Source of the DNA: Mucor racemosus | Taxonomy: Eukaryota; Mucoromycota; Mucoromycetes; Mucorales; Mucoraceae | NCBI GenBank assembly: GCA_027405735.1 | Contig: JAPEHQ010000003.1 | Span: 1,364,001 to 1,428,000, forward strand | Length of the DNA: 64,000 nt | Direction of reading: 5' to 3' | In this document: positions 11,897 to 23,842 of the stretch, in pieces | Layout of the letters: every line of letters begins with the position of its first letter | How positions within the stretch are numbered: the stretch's first letter is position 1 | Position numbers and translations under genes: made by a program | The notes under the pieces: model-generated | Seen by the model: only the letters and a program-made list of their open reading frames with translations | The model's database searches: none | What the model was told of the DNA's origin: nothing

Positions 11897-12280
11897 TTTA
11901 TATCTAAATAAACGATATCTTGTTTTTATTATACAGTTGAAGAATTGGTTCGTTAGTCATTCTCCTTTAATTGTATTCTTTTTTAAGTATTATTTATCAA
12001 AGACGAAAATATAGGACACAACAGGTAGATTTATTGAACAGAAATATCATGTTTTGCTGATGGTTTTCTCAATTCACAGTCATTTGTGAAAGCACAGCAG
12101 GTATAAACGTTTATGCAAGATATATTTAAATCTATCATCATGCATAATTGAAGATTAATTGGTTCAATATTCTTCACGAGGATGGCATTTTTTTTTCTCT
12201 GTTTTCTGCAGTTGTAATTTGTAAATAATAGTTTATTATTTTGTAAAACATAAAACTCATTATCCAAGGCTTAATTTCTG
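11897..12280. other. Spacer between repeats A and B
   Basis: About 380 bp of AT-rich sequence. A 78-codon minus-strand frame is present but has no recognisable feature. I see nothing else. Confidence 0.3.
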
Positions 12281-13255
12281 TATTCACAAGATAGATATAA
12301 TTGATTGCTACTCTGTATTTTTTGTTTCAGCCAAAAATATTGATTTTTCATCGAGATAATCAAAATAATAGTCGATATCACAGCTTACAGCTTATAATAA
12401 CTGGGTTCCAAAATTTATTTTAAAAAATGGACGAAAAATGATGAAAAAAACAAAATCGTTTAATTGCTCATTAACTGCAAAGTAAGTCGACCTAATATAC
12501 TAAATAGTTTTTGTACAGTTTTAAATTTTGCATACATCTAAATAAAAATCAAAAAAACATTTCACATTAAATTTTGCGTAAAATGCAATTGAAATTTTGG
12601 AGGTTTTTTGAGGATACACATCACTTTTTATAAGCATATTTAAAATATAACTAATGGAAATGATGTGCAAAAACATTATCTATCGATCAAGCTATTGCAA
12701 CTTTTTTTAGCTGCATTTTTGGTAGAGAAAACAAGATTTTTGTCCAATTTTTTTCAGTTTCAGAATTTGGGATGAGGGTATACAAGGGGAAAATGGACGC
12801 CAGAAATGGAGGTACCTTTTTGTACACATTTTTGAGGATATCTCCACGAAAAATCAATATTTTAAAAAACTCTAAATTGGGTCATAGAGAACTCAACAAG
12901 CTTAATGACATGAATGGAAAAAAAATATTGCTCAATTTAACCAATATTTTGAAATCTACTATAAAAATGCCAAAAAAATGAAAAAAAAATAAAAGTGCTC
13001 AAAATTTTTTTATACTCAAATATGTTATAGAGCACTTTAAAACAAGTAAGTTTTATTATTAGAAAGTGTTAGTATAGCTTAATTATTTCTAGAGATATGA
13101 AGCCTCAAAGTTTTTAATCCATTAGCAGTGAAATACGCGTAAAAAATCTGAAACCTTAGCACTGAAAAATTAATACCACCTGAAAAAAGTAGGATATTTC
13201 CAGATACTCATTTTTGGATTAAAGCTGAACATCTCAGGTACATTGGCATATAATT
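12281..13255 (+). repeat. Dispersed repeat B, copy 1
   Basis: About 975 bp that match the reverse complement of 34445..35422, with small indels. Shared blocks include AAAAATATTGATTTTTC, GTTTTTGTACAGTTTTAAAT and GATACACATCACTTTTTATAAGC. A third, truncated copy is at about 51380..51530. It is AT-rich with no conserved open frame, so it looks like a non-autonomous element or an eroded non-coding part of a larger one. Confidence 0.85.
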
Positions 13256-13656
13256 TTTTCTTGGCGTTATTTAGGGAAAACAAAAAGTAGAACAGGGATG
13301 AAAAATGAGACCCAGTTTTCAAGGAAAAAGCAGTGAAATTTACGCGTTTTTGAGCCTTTCGTGAGATATAAAATAAATTTAGAGATAGGTGGCATAATGC
13401 GATCAATTTGTTTATATTTAGTAGCGTCTAGGGTATATCTTAAAAAATGTTTATTATGAGGTTAGTTATAGAAAGAAGGCATACTCGGCTTTTGAAGATT
13501 GAAACTATCATTTTTTTTTTTTTTTTTTTTTTTTGAAAATTCAAATTTAATATTAGAATTCATTCTAACTTATCGAGCGCATTTTTTTTTGTGTACTGCA
13601 GCAAGTCAAAATAGGTTGTGAAGGACAGAACAAACAAAATAAATTGTAATTTGTTC

Positions 13657-13680
13657 TATTGATTAATTAATTAATCAATA
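13657..13680. repeat. 24-bp perfect palindrome
   Basis: TATTGATTAATTAATTAATCAATA is its own reverse complement. It lies between repeat B and the LTR-like repeat C and could be a cruciform or a junction. It is AT-only apart from two G/C pairs, so chance is possible. Confidence 0.6.
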
Positions 13681-14067
13681 AAAAGAAGTAAAGCTATATT
13701 GATAATGGATCAATTCATCATATTACTTTGGTTACTTTCATCATGAATGAAGTGAACTAAACTAGATTCCCATCATAAAATATCTAAATTGAATGTCATC
13801 TTTTTGGAACCATGCTATCAAAGATAAGACTTCATAGTAATAATAGATAATTGCATGAAGATAGCAAATGTATAATACTCGAATAAGAGGTGTTAAAATA
13901 CTAAAGCAATGTGGAGTATCCCAAATAAAACATAAAGAGTACATGCTTGTCAAATAGAACAAGTAAGGGCTGTTCTGAAAGCATGATTGTCAGAATATAT
14001 TTAAAGCATCATTCTTGATCCACCAAATTAATAACCAAATAACCCAGCATTTATACTCAAAAGTAAT

Positions 14068-14232
14068 GGGATCACTGACAATTGCAATACAATTGCCAGA
14101 TAGTAAATAATCACTAAATAATATAAATAGAGATGTAGAATAACCATTTTATTGCACATTATCCATATTTTAATAAAGAAGGATTTTAACAGTATTCGTT
14201 TATCGCTTTTCACCCCTCATTTTACTGCAATG
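14068..14232 (+). repeat. Promoter-like dispersed repeat C, copy 1
   Basis: About 165 bp shared in the same orientation with 37221..37382. Both copies run from GATCACTGACAATT through a TATA-like AATATAAATAGAG, then TTGCAC, then AATAAAGAAGGATTT, to ATTTTACTG. TATA plus AATAAA inside a short repeat suggests a solo LTR or an element 5' end. Confidence 0.6.
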
Positions 14233-14510
14233 AATATGTGAACCATAACAGTATTATCTATGATGTGAAATCTTACAGTAGTAGTTGAGAGGATGTAATG
14301 TTGTTTTAGTTAAATGTGCAAATTGGTCCAGGCAAATGTGCGAATTGGGTACTATAAAAAACGTCCGTTGTGATGTACAAAAGCGCAAGCTAATTTCAAA
14401 AAAACATCAATTGTCACCAGAGGCACTGTATATGCAGACTTTATTCGCTAATTTTCATATATATACAACACGTACAAATAGCAATGAATCCCAAATAATT
14501 TACTTTGTTT

Positions 14511-16334
14511 TCAATTAGCATAATATAATGATTTCAATAAAAAAAACCTATTATCCGTAAGAAAAGCCAATCTTTCATCACTAAACAAACAAATGTCCAA
14601 GGGACAGCTTTGAATATTGAAATGTTGAAACATATATCTGGATCTTGATAAATTCAAAGTACCCAACGCTTCATCACTGTAACAGATTATTGGGCCATAA
14701 ATCGTATCATGTGATGGTGTATACGAATATGTTTTTGTTAATCCTTTTTGTGATGTAGCTGAATTGGTTGTAGATATAATCAATGGATTTTCATGCTTGG
14801 GATTAACGTCAATGACTTGATGTTTGGTTGATGTTTTGTTTCTTGAAGACAATAGAATGTAATTCTCTTGATCGTTTCCGTTGTGATTAGATAAAGAGTA
14901 TGGGTTATAATCTTAAATTGATTGATTAATTATCGCTGATAACCACTATTATCATTCAAAAAGGATTGTATTTACCTGTGCATCCCTCGAATTCCCATAA
15001 TTTACATATAGAACTCGCATTCCATACAAATGTTTGATTTAAATTGGAACAGTAGATAGTTTGTTCATTATTAATTGTTTTTACGAATAATGAATGCATT
15101 GGTGTTTTTGATACTGATGGAGAGCAGTGTTTTTTCAAGAAAGACTTTGTGTTGCGTCTATCATAAATCAAAACTTGACTGTCTGCCAAACCACATATCA
15201 CTTCAAATTCTTTTGTTGGGTTAAAGCAACAAGACCAGCCTGGTAATGGCAATGCTATAGAATTTGTTATTGTATTGGATGTGGTAGATGTAAATTTTAA
15301 TGATTTATCCAAACTTGTTGTCATAATTATATTAGTATCATTATATTTGACATCTTTGATGAGACTGGTATGGATTGGCATGTAGTTAGTGTTCTTTGGG
15401 TCTTGCGGATTCAGTTCCAACACTCCATAATTTGATTCTGCCGATTTAAAAGATATGTACGATAGTTTCGCAGATTTATTGGATGCCATGACTCTAGCTA
15501 CATTTCGATTTTCAGAAAGTCGATGTGAGAAATGAATTGTAAAACGGTTTACTCGAGATTCATTTGTTTTCTCTTGAATTTGAATGGGTATCTTTTCCAT
15601 TTCAGTAATAATAATAGTGGATGAACTAGGTATCTGGGTATTAAGTTGTTGATCCAAAGGCGTAGAAGAAGAAGAAGAAGAAAAGGAAGAAGAAGGAGAA
15701 GAGGAAGAAGGTGCACTGACTAGTTTTGATAATCTGTTTGAATATAATGTTAGGCGATAGGAACATATGATGACATTGGTATTGCACTTGCCTGCATTTA
15801 TCATTTTTTCGAGATGTAATATGATTTTTCAGCACAACAAGTGCTAATCGAGAATTATCTAATAAACGTTCACCCTCTTTTACTTGAACCTTTTTTCTTT
15901 CGAGCTCTACTTTTAGTTTATCAGATATTGCAGTATCTTTTGCAGCAATTCTAGAAGGTATAACATTGCGAAGATCAATCAAGCGCGCGGTTTTCCTACA
16001 ATTACACTTGCATAATTAGAAGTTTATTTTGTGTATTTGAAATAGTAATTTACATGCACATTGGGCAATTAATGCCTTTGGCTCCATATTTCCTCCCTCT
16101 ATCTTGTATCCATCTCTCAATGCACCTAATGATATGTTTGAGCCCTTATTCTATGTCTCCCAAATACAAATTCTTTTACTTTTTCCCAAATAAATGACCA
16201 CAAGCCAAACTAACTACACAATGAGTACCTGTCCTTTTCCAAGTCTCTGAACAAATAATACAAGTATTGGACTCTTCAGCATCTTGAGTACTTTGCGTTA
16301 ACATTAAAGGATTGCCACCGGATAAGCTCTCCAT
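14511..16334 (-). CDS. RFWD3-like RING + WD40 E3 ubiquitin ligase
   Basis: Five exons: 16180..16334, 16054..16125, 15792..15995, 14976..15733 and 14511..14911; 529 aa. Residues 25-75 form a RING of the RFWD3 type (CIIC...CGHLFGKKC...CPMC), which lacks the usual Cys two residues after the His, as in RFWD3 itself. A coiled coil follows (about 85-135). WD40-type blades come next, with SLDKSLKFTS, a PGWSCCF strand and GLADSQVLIYDRRNTK, all typical of RFWD3. RFWD3 ubiquitylates RPA at stalled replication forks in animals; the same role here is inference. The third intron uses a GC donor (GCAAGT at 15791). The frame is open upstream of Met1 to an acceptor-like CCGCAG, so a further 5' exon cannot be excluded. 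Confidence 0.82.
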
Positions 16335-16647
16335 ATTTCGTTGTTGATTTGCAACTTGTCTACTCGGAGCACACTGCGGAAAAATTCACAAGTTTTTTGT
16401 TTGCTTTTGGCCCTCTTTTGTTTGTCTGTAATTCAAAAGCTAAGGATGGCTTAAGAAGTGGCTGATTAGGTTTTCGATTATTTTAGGCAGTGAAAGCCTT
16501 AGTTTACTATGTTTTATAGGTTTTTTTTAGACAAGGTATAAGGATCAAATGACAATTTGGAGTAAAATTTTTATATCTACAATGACGATACTATTTTATT
16601 ATAGTTTTTAAGGTAACAAAAATTATTATTATAGAGTGAAGGTTTGA
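16335..16647 (-). promoter_or_regulatory. Spacer between the two RING genes
   Basis: 313 bp separate the RFWD3-like start from the stop of the upstream gene on the same strand. It must hold the terminator of one and the promoter of the other. No TATA box was recognised. Confidence 0.35.
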
Positions 16648-18312
16648 TTATTCATGAGCTCTGTGCTTCTTTTTATCCCTTTTTGATTTGTTTTTCTTGT
16701 TCTTTTTGGCTTTCTTCTCTTTTTTATGTTTATCTTTTGATTTAGTTTTCGTCGTGCTTGATGAAGCTTCTTCTTTTGTTTGTGGTTGTGGTTGTGGTGG
16801 CGTTGTTAGTGTTTGTGAAGGTGTTGGTGTTGGCTTTATTGTTGAAGAAGATGCATTTGATTTTAGTGGCGAATTCATAAATTCATAATCAGGAGCATCA
16901 CTATCATCATCATCATCGCTACTCTCGCTATCTCTAGAAATACTATTTGAGTTTCTAGTTTTGTTTTTATCATTGGTTTCCATTAGGCTTCTTGCTCGAT
17001 TGATATTTTCAGTAATTTTATCTACTTTTTGAGGTTTAGGCAACGTCTCTACTTCATCATCTTCATCCGCATAATCATCAATAAATCGGGACACGTCTGA
17101 AGGTCTTGTGAATGGATCATCTGGAAAATCATCCTCATCAGAAATACCCATTTCGTCTGAATAATTTTGCGTCTCATAAGTGTAATTTGATGTTGTAGGG
17201 GTTCCTCTGTATTCAACTTCGTCATCTGTGATGCCTTCACCATCAGTAATGCCTTCATCATTAGAGCTCTCACTACCACTATTTATTTGAATAGCATCGC
17301 TCTCTTCATCACTTAGAAACTGAATTCTACGTTTGCGACTCGTTCTTCGTTGTAATGTTACATTATCTTCTTCTAAATACATATTCGACATTGATTAATG
17401 ATATGTCTTTTATCCACAAAAAAAGACTTACCATCACTAATCTCAATTGTAGCAGGAGAGGGGTTGGAGTCTAGCGATTCGACATCTGAATCTTCAATTG
17501 CAATCCGTCTGTTTCCACGTCTAGAACTCGAGAGACTAGTCATTGAATCACTATCATATTCCACTTCATCATCGCTAACTACAAAGCCTTCTAAATTAGA
17601 TTCTGGCTCATTCATGTCAGAATCAATGTCGGATCCACCTCCTGTATGGTTGTTTCTAATAGGTAAAGCACCATCATATTGTATCTCACATCGAACGCAA
17701 TAATTTTCTTCTGTAAGCTCCCAAGAGCATTGTGAACAGCGATGACTATATAAAATTGTAAGGTAATTTTCATTTAATTCAAGATGTATACTTACACGAT
17801 ACCATCCTCATCTTCATCTACAATAAAAGTGATGTTATTTTCTATAGGGAATAATGAGACCCAGTTATCACGGATCAATCTTTTTCTCGAAGATGGTGTA
17901 GAACGGATTAAATCAGCTATTTTGATTTGATTTAGCGTTAAAAATTTACTGCGAACTTATTGATGCTGTGGTACTTGCCTAATTCTTGCAGCGTAGTAAC
18001 ATGTACTGGTTGTCGAACAATTGGAACGCGGCACATGGGACAAGTTTTGGAGTTTTCTAACCATTCATGGATACATATTCCACAAAATGAATGTCCTGTA
18101 GAGGAATATGAGTGGACAATCAACTAGTTTTTTGAAATTGGTCAACATTACCACAATGTAAGGCATTTGGATCATCCAAAATATATGTACAAATTGAACA
18201 AGTAAGCTCTAAAATGTCAAAATTAGATTCGAAACAATCGTATTTCAATAATTAAATATGCACCTTTTGTTATTTTGGCAAGTTTATCGGTAGCAGCTTG
18301 ATCAGATTCCAT
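16648..18312 (-). CDS. RING-finger / zinc-ribbon protein, probable E3 ligase
   Basis: Six exons: 18264..18312, 18152..18208, 17979..18095, 17796..17916, 17432..17745 and 16648..17372; 460 aa. A canonical C3HC4 RING uses C20, C23, C35, H37, C40, C43, C54 and C57. A second Cys pair set, RCSQCSWEL...YCVRC (residues 117-134), looks like a zinc ribbon. The rest is acidic Ser/Asp-rich with casein-kinase-like clusters, and the tail is a run of Lys/Arg ([15 protein letters not shown]), a likely nuclear signal. The third intron starts with GC (GCAAGT at 17978). The layout recalls CHFR/RNF8-like ligases, but no FHA domain is present and the exact family is uncertain. It shares strand and neighbourhood with another RING ligase. 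Confidence 0.8.
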
Positions 18313-20329
18313 TATTCTATATAGTAATTGCAATCAAAAAAGAAGTTTTGATTGAGCCATCAAAGACTTTTAAGCAACTTCCTGCCTCAAATGTGACCGC
18401 TGAGACTTGCTTCCAAGGTGATGGTTATCGTATGGTAACTGAAATGCTATCAGCAGGCTCTATTATAGGCAAATTATCGTAAGCATAACTTCTATGGAGA
18501 TTGTGTGAAACTTACATTAAACATTTCATAATCATTTATATGATTATTTCTGTCATTATTGTCAATCTTCATGTCAAATCGTGTTATTTACAGTATTTTT
18601 TGTCTTTCAAAGGATTTCTAAGAGCCAATAAGCTCTTATAATTGCAAAAGCAAGGTACCATAATGCTTGACACATTTTGAGCTACTTGTAGACATTTTTC
18701 ATGTTGTTGTTTGTTATGTAAAGCGCTATAAAAGTAGCACAGGGATGAATTGCCAGCGTAAAGCTGATTCAAGTTTAGTAAAATAAAAAAATAAAAAAAC
18801 ACTACAGCATCAGAAATACACTCGTCTTTTGGGACTTTTGACATTATCATAGTTTTACCATTAAAAATGTATATTTATTATTGTTAAACTCACCACAAAA
18901 GATAAACTTGAATCAATTACCATATACGACTATTTTTGATGTGGGGAAAGAAGAAGAAAAATGTGTTCCCACGTCGCTTTACGATTGAATCAAAGATAGA
19001 TAAGTAATATATTAAGATTTTATACATATTTTGCATAGGAGATTTGCATACATTTTGCATAATTTTCGAAAAAGGACAAAAAAAGGGATGGAACATGTCA
19101 ATGTGTACCTCAGCATGTTTTTTATAATACTCATACACATGTGAAATATCAAACAAATAGTGTATGCGCTCATATCCGAAAACGCCAATATGTAACTAAT
19201 TGTTGTAAATAATAACATCATATCTCTTTTCGTAGAAAATGCATATCAAAAGAAATGTGGTGATTGATGATTATGAAAATTTAAATCTGCAGCAATTATC
19301 AGTATTGCTTTACCGAGAATATATTCAATAGTAAATAGCATCTTTATCTTATGTAAAAGATGCTCATCATGGCGTTCATTTGTTGTTTACATGTGTTCTA
19401 TTTATCATTTTAAATCAGTAACACAAACAACACTTTCACGTATATTATATACAATTTAAATATAAATGCCAATAAACTTCAATTGAAAAGCATGAATCTC
19501 CACAAATTCTATTAAAATGCACTAATCTAGGTAAAAATTTCATCTATTTTCATGCGATCAAATAGATAAACTTGATGGGAATAAAACTTTGTTCTTTTAT
19601 TCCACATTAAATTGTATCAAAGAGCAATGAAATGTTGCAAACCTTATTTGGGAGACATCATTCATATTCAAAAATATTATGCAAAGTTCACCAATACTAT
19701 TAGCTTATCACTACGGACCTTTTTTTAAGCGTTACAAATTGTATCGGATCCTGACTATATATACAATACCTTCTATATATCAAATATAATTAAATTGCTA
19801 TCCCCCCCCCCTCTCAAATGTATGTAAACGTAAAAATTATTGCTTTGGTTCCACCTTCCAATATCAATTTACTATTTTCTGTATCTCTCGATAGCCAACT
19901 CTTATCCGTTTGTAGGAAGTTGAAATTGGAAAGTAGGGCCTCTTTCTTCATTTCTATTTTCTTGTGATTCCCTTGTTACGGATTTCGCTATATATAGTCA
20001 GTCTTTGTGGTTTGAAGGTGGCACACAAATGCCACCTCCGGACCTATATATATATATATACACATACACATGCACGTGAGACGGCAAGGAAACTTCCTCA
20101 ATCAAGATATGCTTTAGGAAACGCCGGCGACAACTGTCCTAAAAAAGTTGCTGTGTAATTGCAAATCATAAAGAGGACCACCACCGGAATTCGACACCAT
20201 GTTCTCCATTTAGTAATTATCGTATTTCCTCTTTATAAAGTATAAATCAAAAGATAGATTCATGTATCTCTTTTTCTTTTCTTTATTTCATTCTATTTTT
20301 TTTGTAATTGAAGAAATTTATCTATTAAA
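18313..20329. other. 2-kb intergenic region upstream of the C2H2 factor
   Basis: AT-rich, with no supported gene. Short frames at 18584..18850 (-) and 18917..19221 (-) have no recognised features. A run of ten C residues (19802-19811), a TA run (20047-20060) and a pyrimidine-rich leader (20262-20300) directly precede the C2H2 gene. The last 400 bp are the likely promoter and 5' UTR. Confidence 0.4.
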
Positions 20330-20598
20330 ATGAATAATTGGGAAAATAACCACCGTTTAAATAATGCTGCAATTTCATCTCCTTATGCTAATACAATGTC
20401 TACCCCAGAAGCTTATTATTCCCCCAATCAAAATCAGATGGAACTTATCAAGACTCCAATCGAGCACTGGTACCAGCAGCAGCAACAGCGTGGGATCTCT
20501 CCTTCTTCATCTGGTATCTCTAGAGAAGATAGTTTCTCTCCATGTTCAACCCCAATGTATAATTTGGATGATGCACAATTGATGAACACTTCTTCTGT

Positions 20599-20630
<32 letters not shown>

Positions 20631-21784
20631 ACTCTCCCTCTTCTCATTATATACCATTGATTGATCCCATGGTGTTTGGAAACAGCAACAAGAATAGTTC
20701 TACTGCTGTAGCATCAACTATCTCATCATCATCACAACATCAGTCAGCTTATCAACAGCCTATGATGATGCCTCTACTTCAACATGAAACACATTCAAAT
20801 CATGAAAAGCTATTTTCTCACTATAGTAATCATGGATCTTTGATGGTTCCTACTGTACATTCTAATGTGAATACGTATATTACGTATAACCTCCGTTCTC
20901 CTACATCTCCAGTTTTATCAAACATGTATGCTATGAATAGTCAAAATGGAATGTCATCCAACAATATGTATGTTTCATATCAAAATGGCTACACAAATCA
21001 TCAAGTAATGTACAACAACAACAATAATAATAATCATGCAGAACCCACCGATCACTCTTTATCAACACACTCAATACATCAGAAGGATAGTAATCAACAA
21101 CAATACCATAATTATGAACAAAATACAATTACAAATCATCCTCATCAGAATACATATGCTTATACTTTTTCACCCCAAAATAATGTCAAATATGCACAGC
21201 AACAACAACAACAACAACAAAAAAATAAGCACAACTCACACCATCAACAAAACAATCATTTGATGACAACAACAACAACAACAAGTGAAGCTAACACAAG
21301 CACTGCATCATCACCATCCACATCATCGTCTTACAGTAGCAGTAGCAGCAGCAGTAATATTATTAATGGCGCAACTTCTATTATAAGACACAAACAAAAC
21401 AACAGCAATCAAAACAATAACAATGACCAAAACAGTTTTCCTTGCTTGATACCTGAATGTAACAAATTATTCTCTCGACCTTATAATCTCAAATCACACA
21501 TGAGAACCCACACGCATGAAAGACCTTATGAATGTACATATAAACCTTGTGCTTGGAAATTTGCTCGTCCTCATGATTTAAAAAGACATGAATTACAACA
21601 TACGGGTCAAAAACCTCATGGTTGTCGTTTCTGCCATAGAAAGTTTGCAAGAAGTGATGCTCTTAAACGCCATTGGAAGGTAGACTTGAACTGTGCTCAG
21701 GCTTTAAAACAAGAAACTGCTCTTAATGGTGGAAATCAAGTACAAATGAGACGAAAGAAATCTAAAAAAATCATCAAGCAATAA
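20330..21784 (+). CDS. C2H2 zinc-finger transcription factor (three fingers, Crz1-like array)
   Basis: Single exon, 484 aa. Residues 1-365 are Ser/Asn/Gln/His-rich with homopolymer runs, as in fungal activation domains. Three C2H2 fingers lie at about 370-455: CLIPECNKLFSRPYNLKSHMRTH, then CTYKPCAWKFARPHDLKRH (CX4C), then CRFCHRKFARSDALKRH. The contact-residue pattern (SRPYNLKSH, ARPHDLKRH, ARSDALKRH) is that of the Crz1/Prz1 group, so calcineurin-linked regulation is possible. No calcineurin docking motif was identified with confidence. The C-terminus is a short basic tail. Closely spaced ATGs are absent upstream. Confidence 0.85.
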
Positions 21785-23842
21785 ATCATCATGCTTTCTC
21801 TGTTATTTTACTTTGTCTTTGCTTATATACTTGCCTACATACATGTTGTTTCATCTGCCTTGTTGTCGTCCGTTGTTGCCGTCCAAGATCCACGTGGCTC
21901 GTAACTGTTTCTAAATCTTCTTTTAGATCTCTCTTTCGTTATTTATATACACATATGTTATTAACCCATTTCAACTATTTATATAATTATCCATTAAGCA
22001 AATTATTATATCCAGTCATACCCCATATATAAACCTATGTGTGTATCTCTTTCTTTTTGTAAATCTAATAAATATCCCTTATATGCATACAAATTTAAAT
22101 GCTATGTATCTCAAAATATTACTAATACGTAGGACAATCTAGAATGGACAGATGTGACATATAGTTTTTATCTTGTTTTAGTCATAGGCACAATGACCCC
22201 AGTTTTCTTTCACAATAGTTTATATGCATGTCGATCAGCTTGAGCCTATTCATTACAAATGCCTGGTCTAATCAAGCAAATCGCTGATCATTTAATATAA
22301 ATTCCACATTAATTCTTGAATTTCGAAATGTAATATTTTATAAAAATGCACATTTATTTAATTAAAACAAGATTAATGTCGTTATTTTAACATAATTACC
22401 CCTTTTCATTCATGTATGGGTGATATTTACAGACGATTTTGTAAAAATGAGCGATGCACAAGCCAAAAATCGTGAAATTACCAATTGACAAATTTCAGCA
22501 TACAATGCTTGAAAATTCAAAGTATGCTTTCTAATTATAAAAAAGGCTATTGGTATATTAATATCCCATCGTTATTCTGATTTATCATCCAAAGATTTGT
22601 TATGAAAATAGTACAAATCATGCAAAATATACTCAAAAATCTTAAATTTAAGATTAGCTGTGCTTCAAATTATATATATTTTGAGCAAAAATCGGGCCCT
22701 TCCAGACCTTTGTATATGGTCGGGATTTTCGACAAAAATCAGAAAACATGAATTTTCGCATCAAAAACAGCGATTAAACCTACTACTTTCTAATATCAAA
22801 GTATGTAAAAAGTAACCATCTATTTAATACTAACTTTAAAATTTAAATTAACTATTCAAAATTTTGACTTTTCCTCAAAAAACGTTTTTTTCAACTTTCT
22901 CGATTTACGAGTCGAATTTTTAAGATACGCAAATATCCTTTATATCATTCGAAAGGAGCTTAAATTATCAACTAGAAACTATTAATAAGCAAGGTACGCT
23001 TATTATACGATCTGTTGCGCATTTACAAAAGTTTGTAAAAAAATGTAAAAAAGTGTCCAAAATGAGGGAATAGTAGACAAAAATCATCCACAAAAAAATC
23101 AAACTCAGTCGCTTTTTTTTTTTTTGTTTTTTTTTTTCGAAATATATCAATTTTGTTTGTTTTTGAAGAGTTTTTAAACATTAATTAATAAAAAGAACAT
23201 TAATCATTTTATTTATTGCTATTAATATGTGCATGTCAGGTATGAATTTTTATTTTTTATTTTTTAAAAAGCCTTTATATACTCATGTAAAGCCAAAATT
23301 ACTTTTGCCTCTCGATTTGTGCATACTGTAATAAGAAAACGTACATTTGTTCTGAAATACTAGTCTAATTAACCAAAATCGTGTATAAATAATGTTCTTA
23401 AATTAATCAAAATCGAAGCAAATAAACCAAGACTGTTTAAAAAGCACTTTTTATTGCTTTATTTTGTTTAATTCCATGGTTTATTCCACAAAATATCAAC
23501 GTATGGTACGGAAAATGGTGCAACCACCAACTACTGATAACTGGGATATCGGGTTACGGCATTTCTTAAGCCCTTTTAAAAGTGATTAATGGATTAAGAA
23601 ACAATAAATAAAATATTAAATTGAGCAGCACAATATACAGTGTTACAACATGTGGCTGTTTTGACTCAAATACTAAAACTTGATAAAGCCGATAAAAAGA
23701 AAGCATTAAGCCGAGTGATATAACATTGTATACCGAAAATACAGCAGTTAGTATATCAATGTAGCACAATTCAAGGAGAAAAAGAGAAAGAGAAAAATTT
23801 ATGATATTTTTATTTTTGTAGATATAAACAAGAAAACAGCAT
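21785..23842. other. 2-kb intergenic region between two convergent genes; AT-rich, repeat-like
   Basis: The 3' UTR of the C2H2 gene, then about 1.3 kb (22340-23250) of AT-rich sequence full of A- and T-runs. It resembles the repeat islands in texture, but I could not align it to them. No open frame is supported. The 3' end of the kinase gene begins at 23843. Confidence 0.35.

Noticed and set aside
18584..18850. 88-codon minus-strand frame
   Set aside because: No recognisable motif, no splice context, and an AT-rich intergenic position.
22340..23250. Possible relationship of this AT-rich stretch to 40260-40740 and 50040-50520
   Set aside because: Similar texture (A/T runs, AAAAATCA) but no block could be aligned base by base. 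The match between 40260-40740 and 50040-50520 is fully explained by the 2.6-kb repeat.
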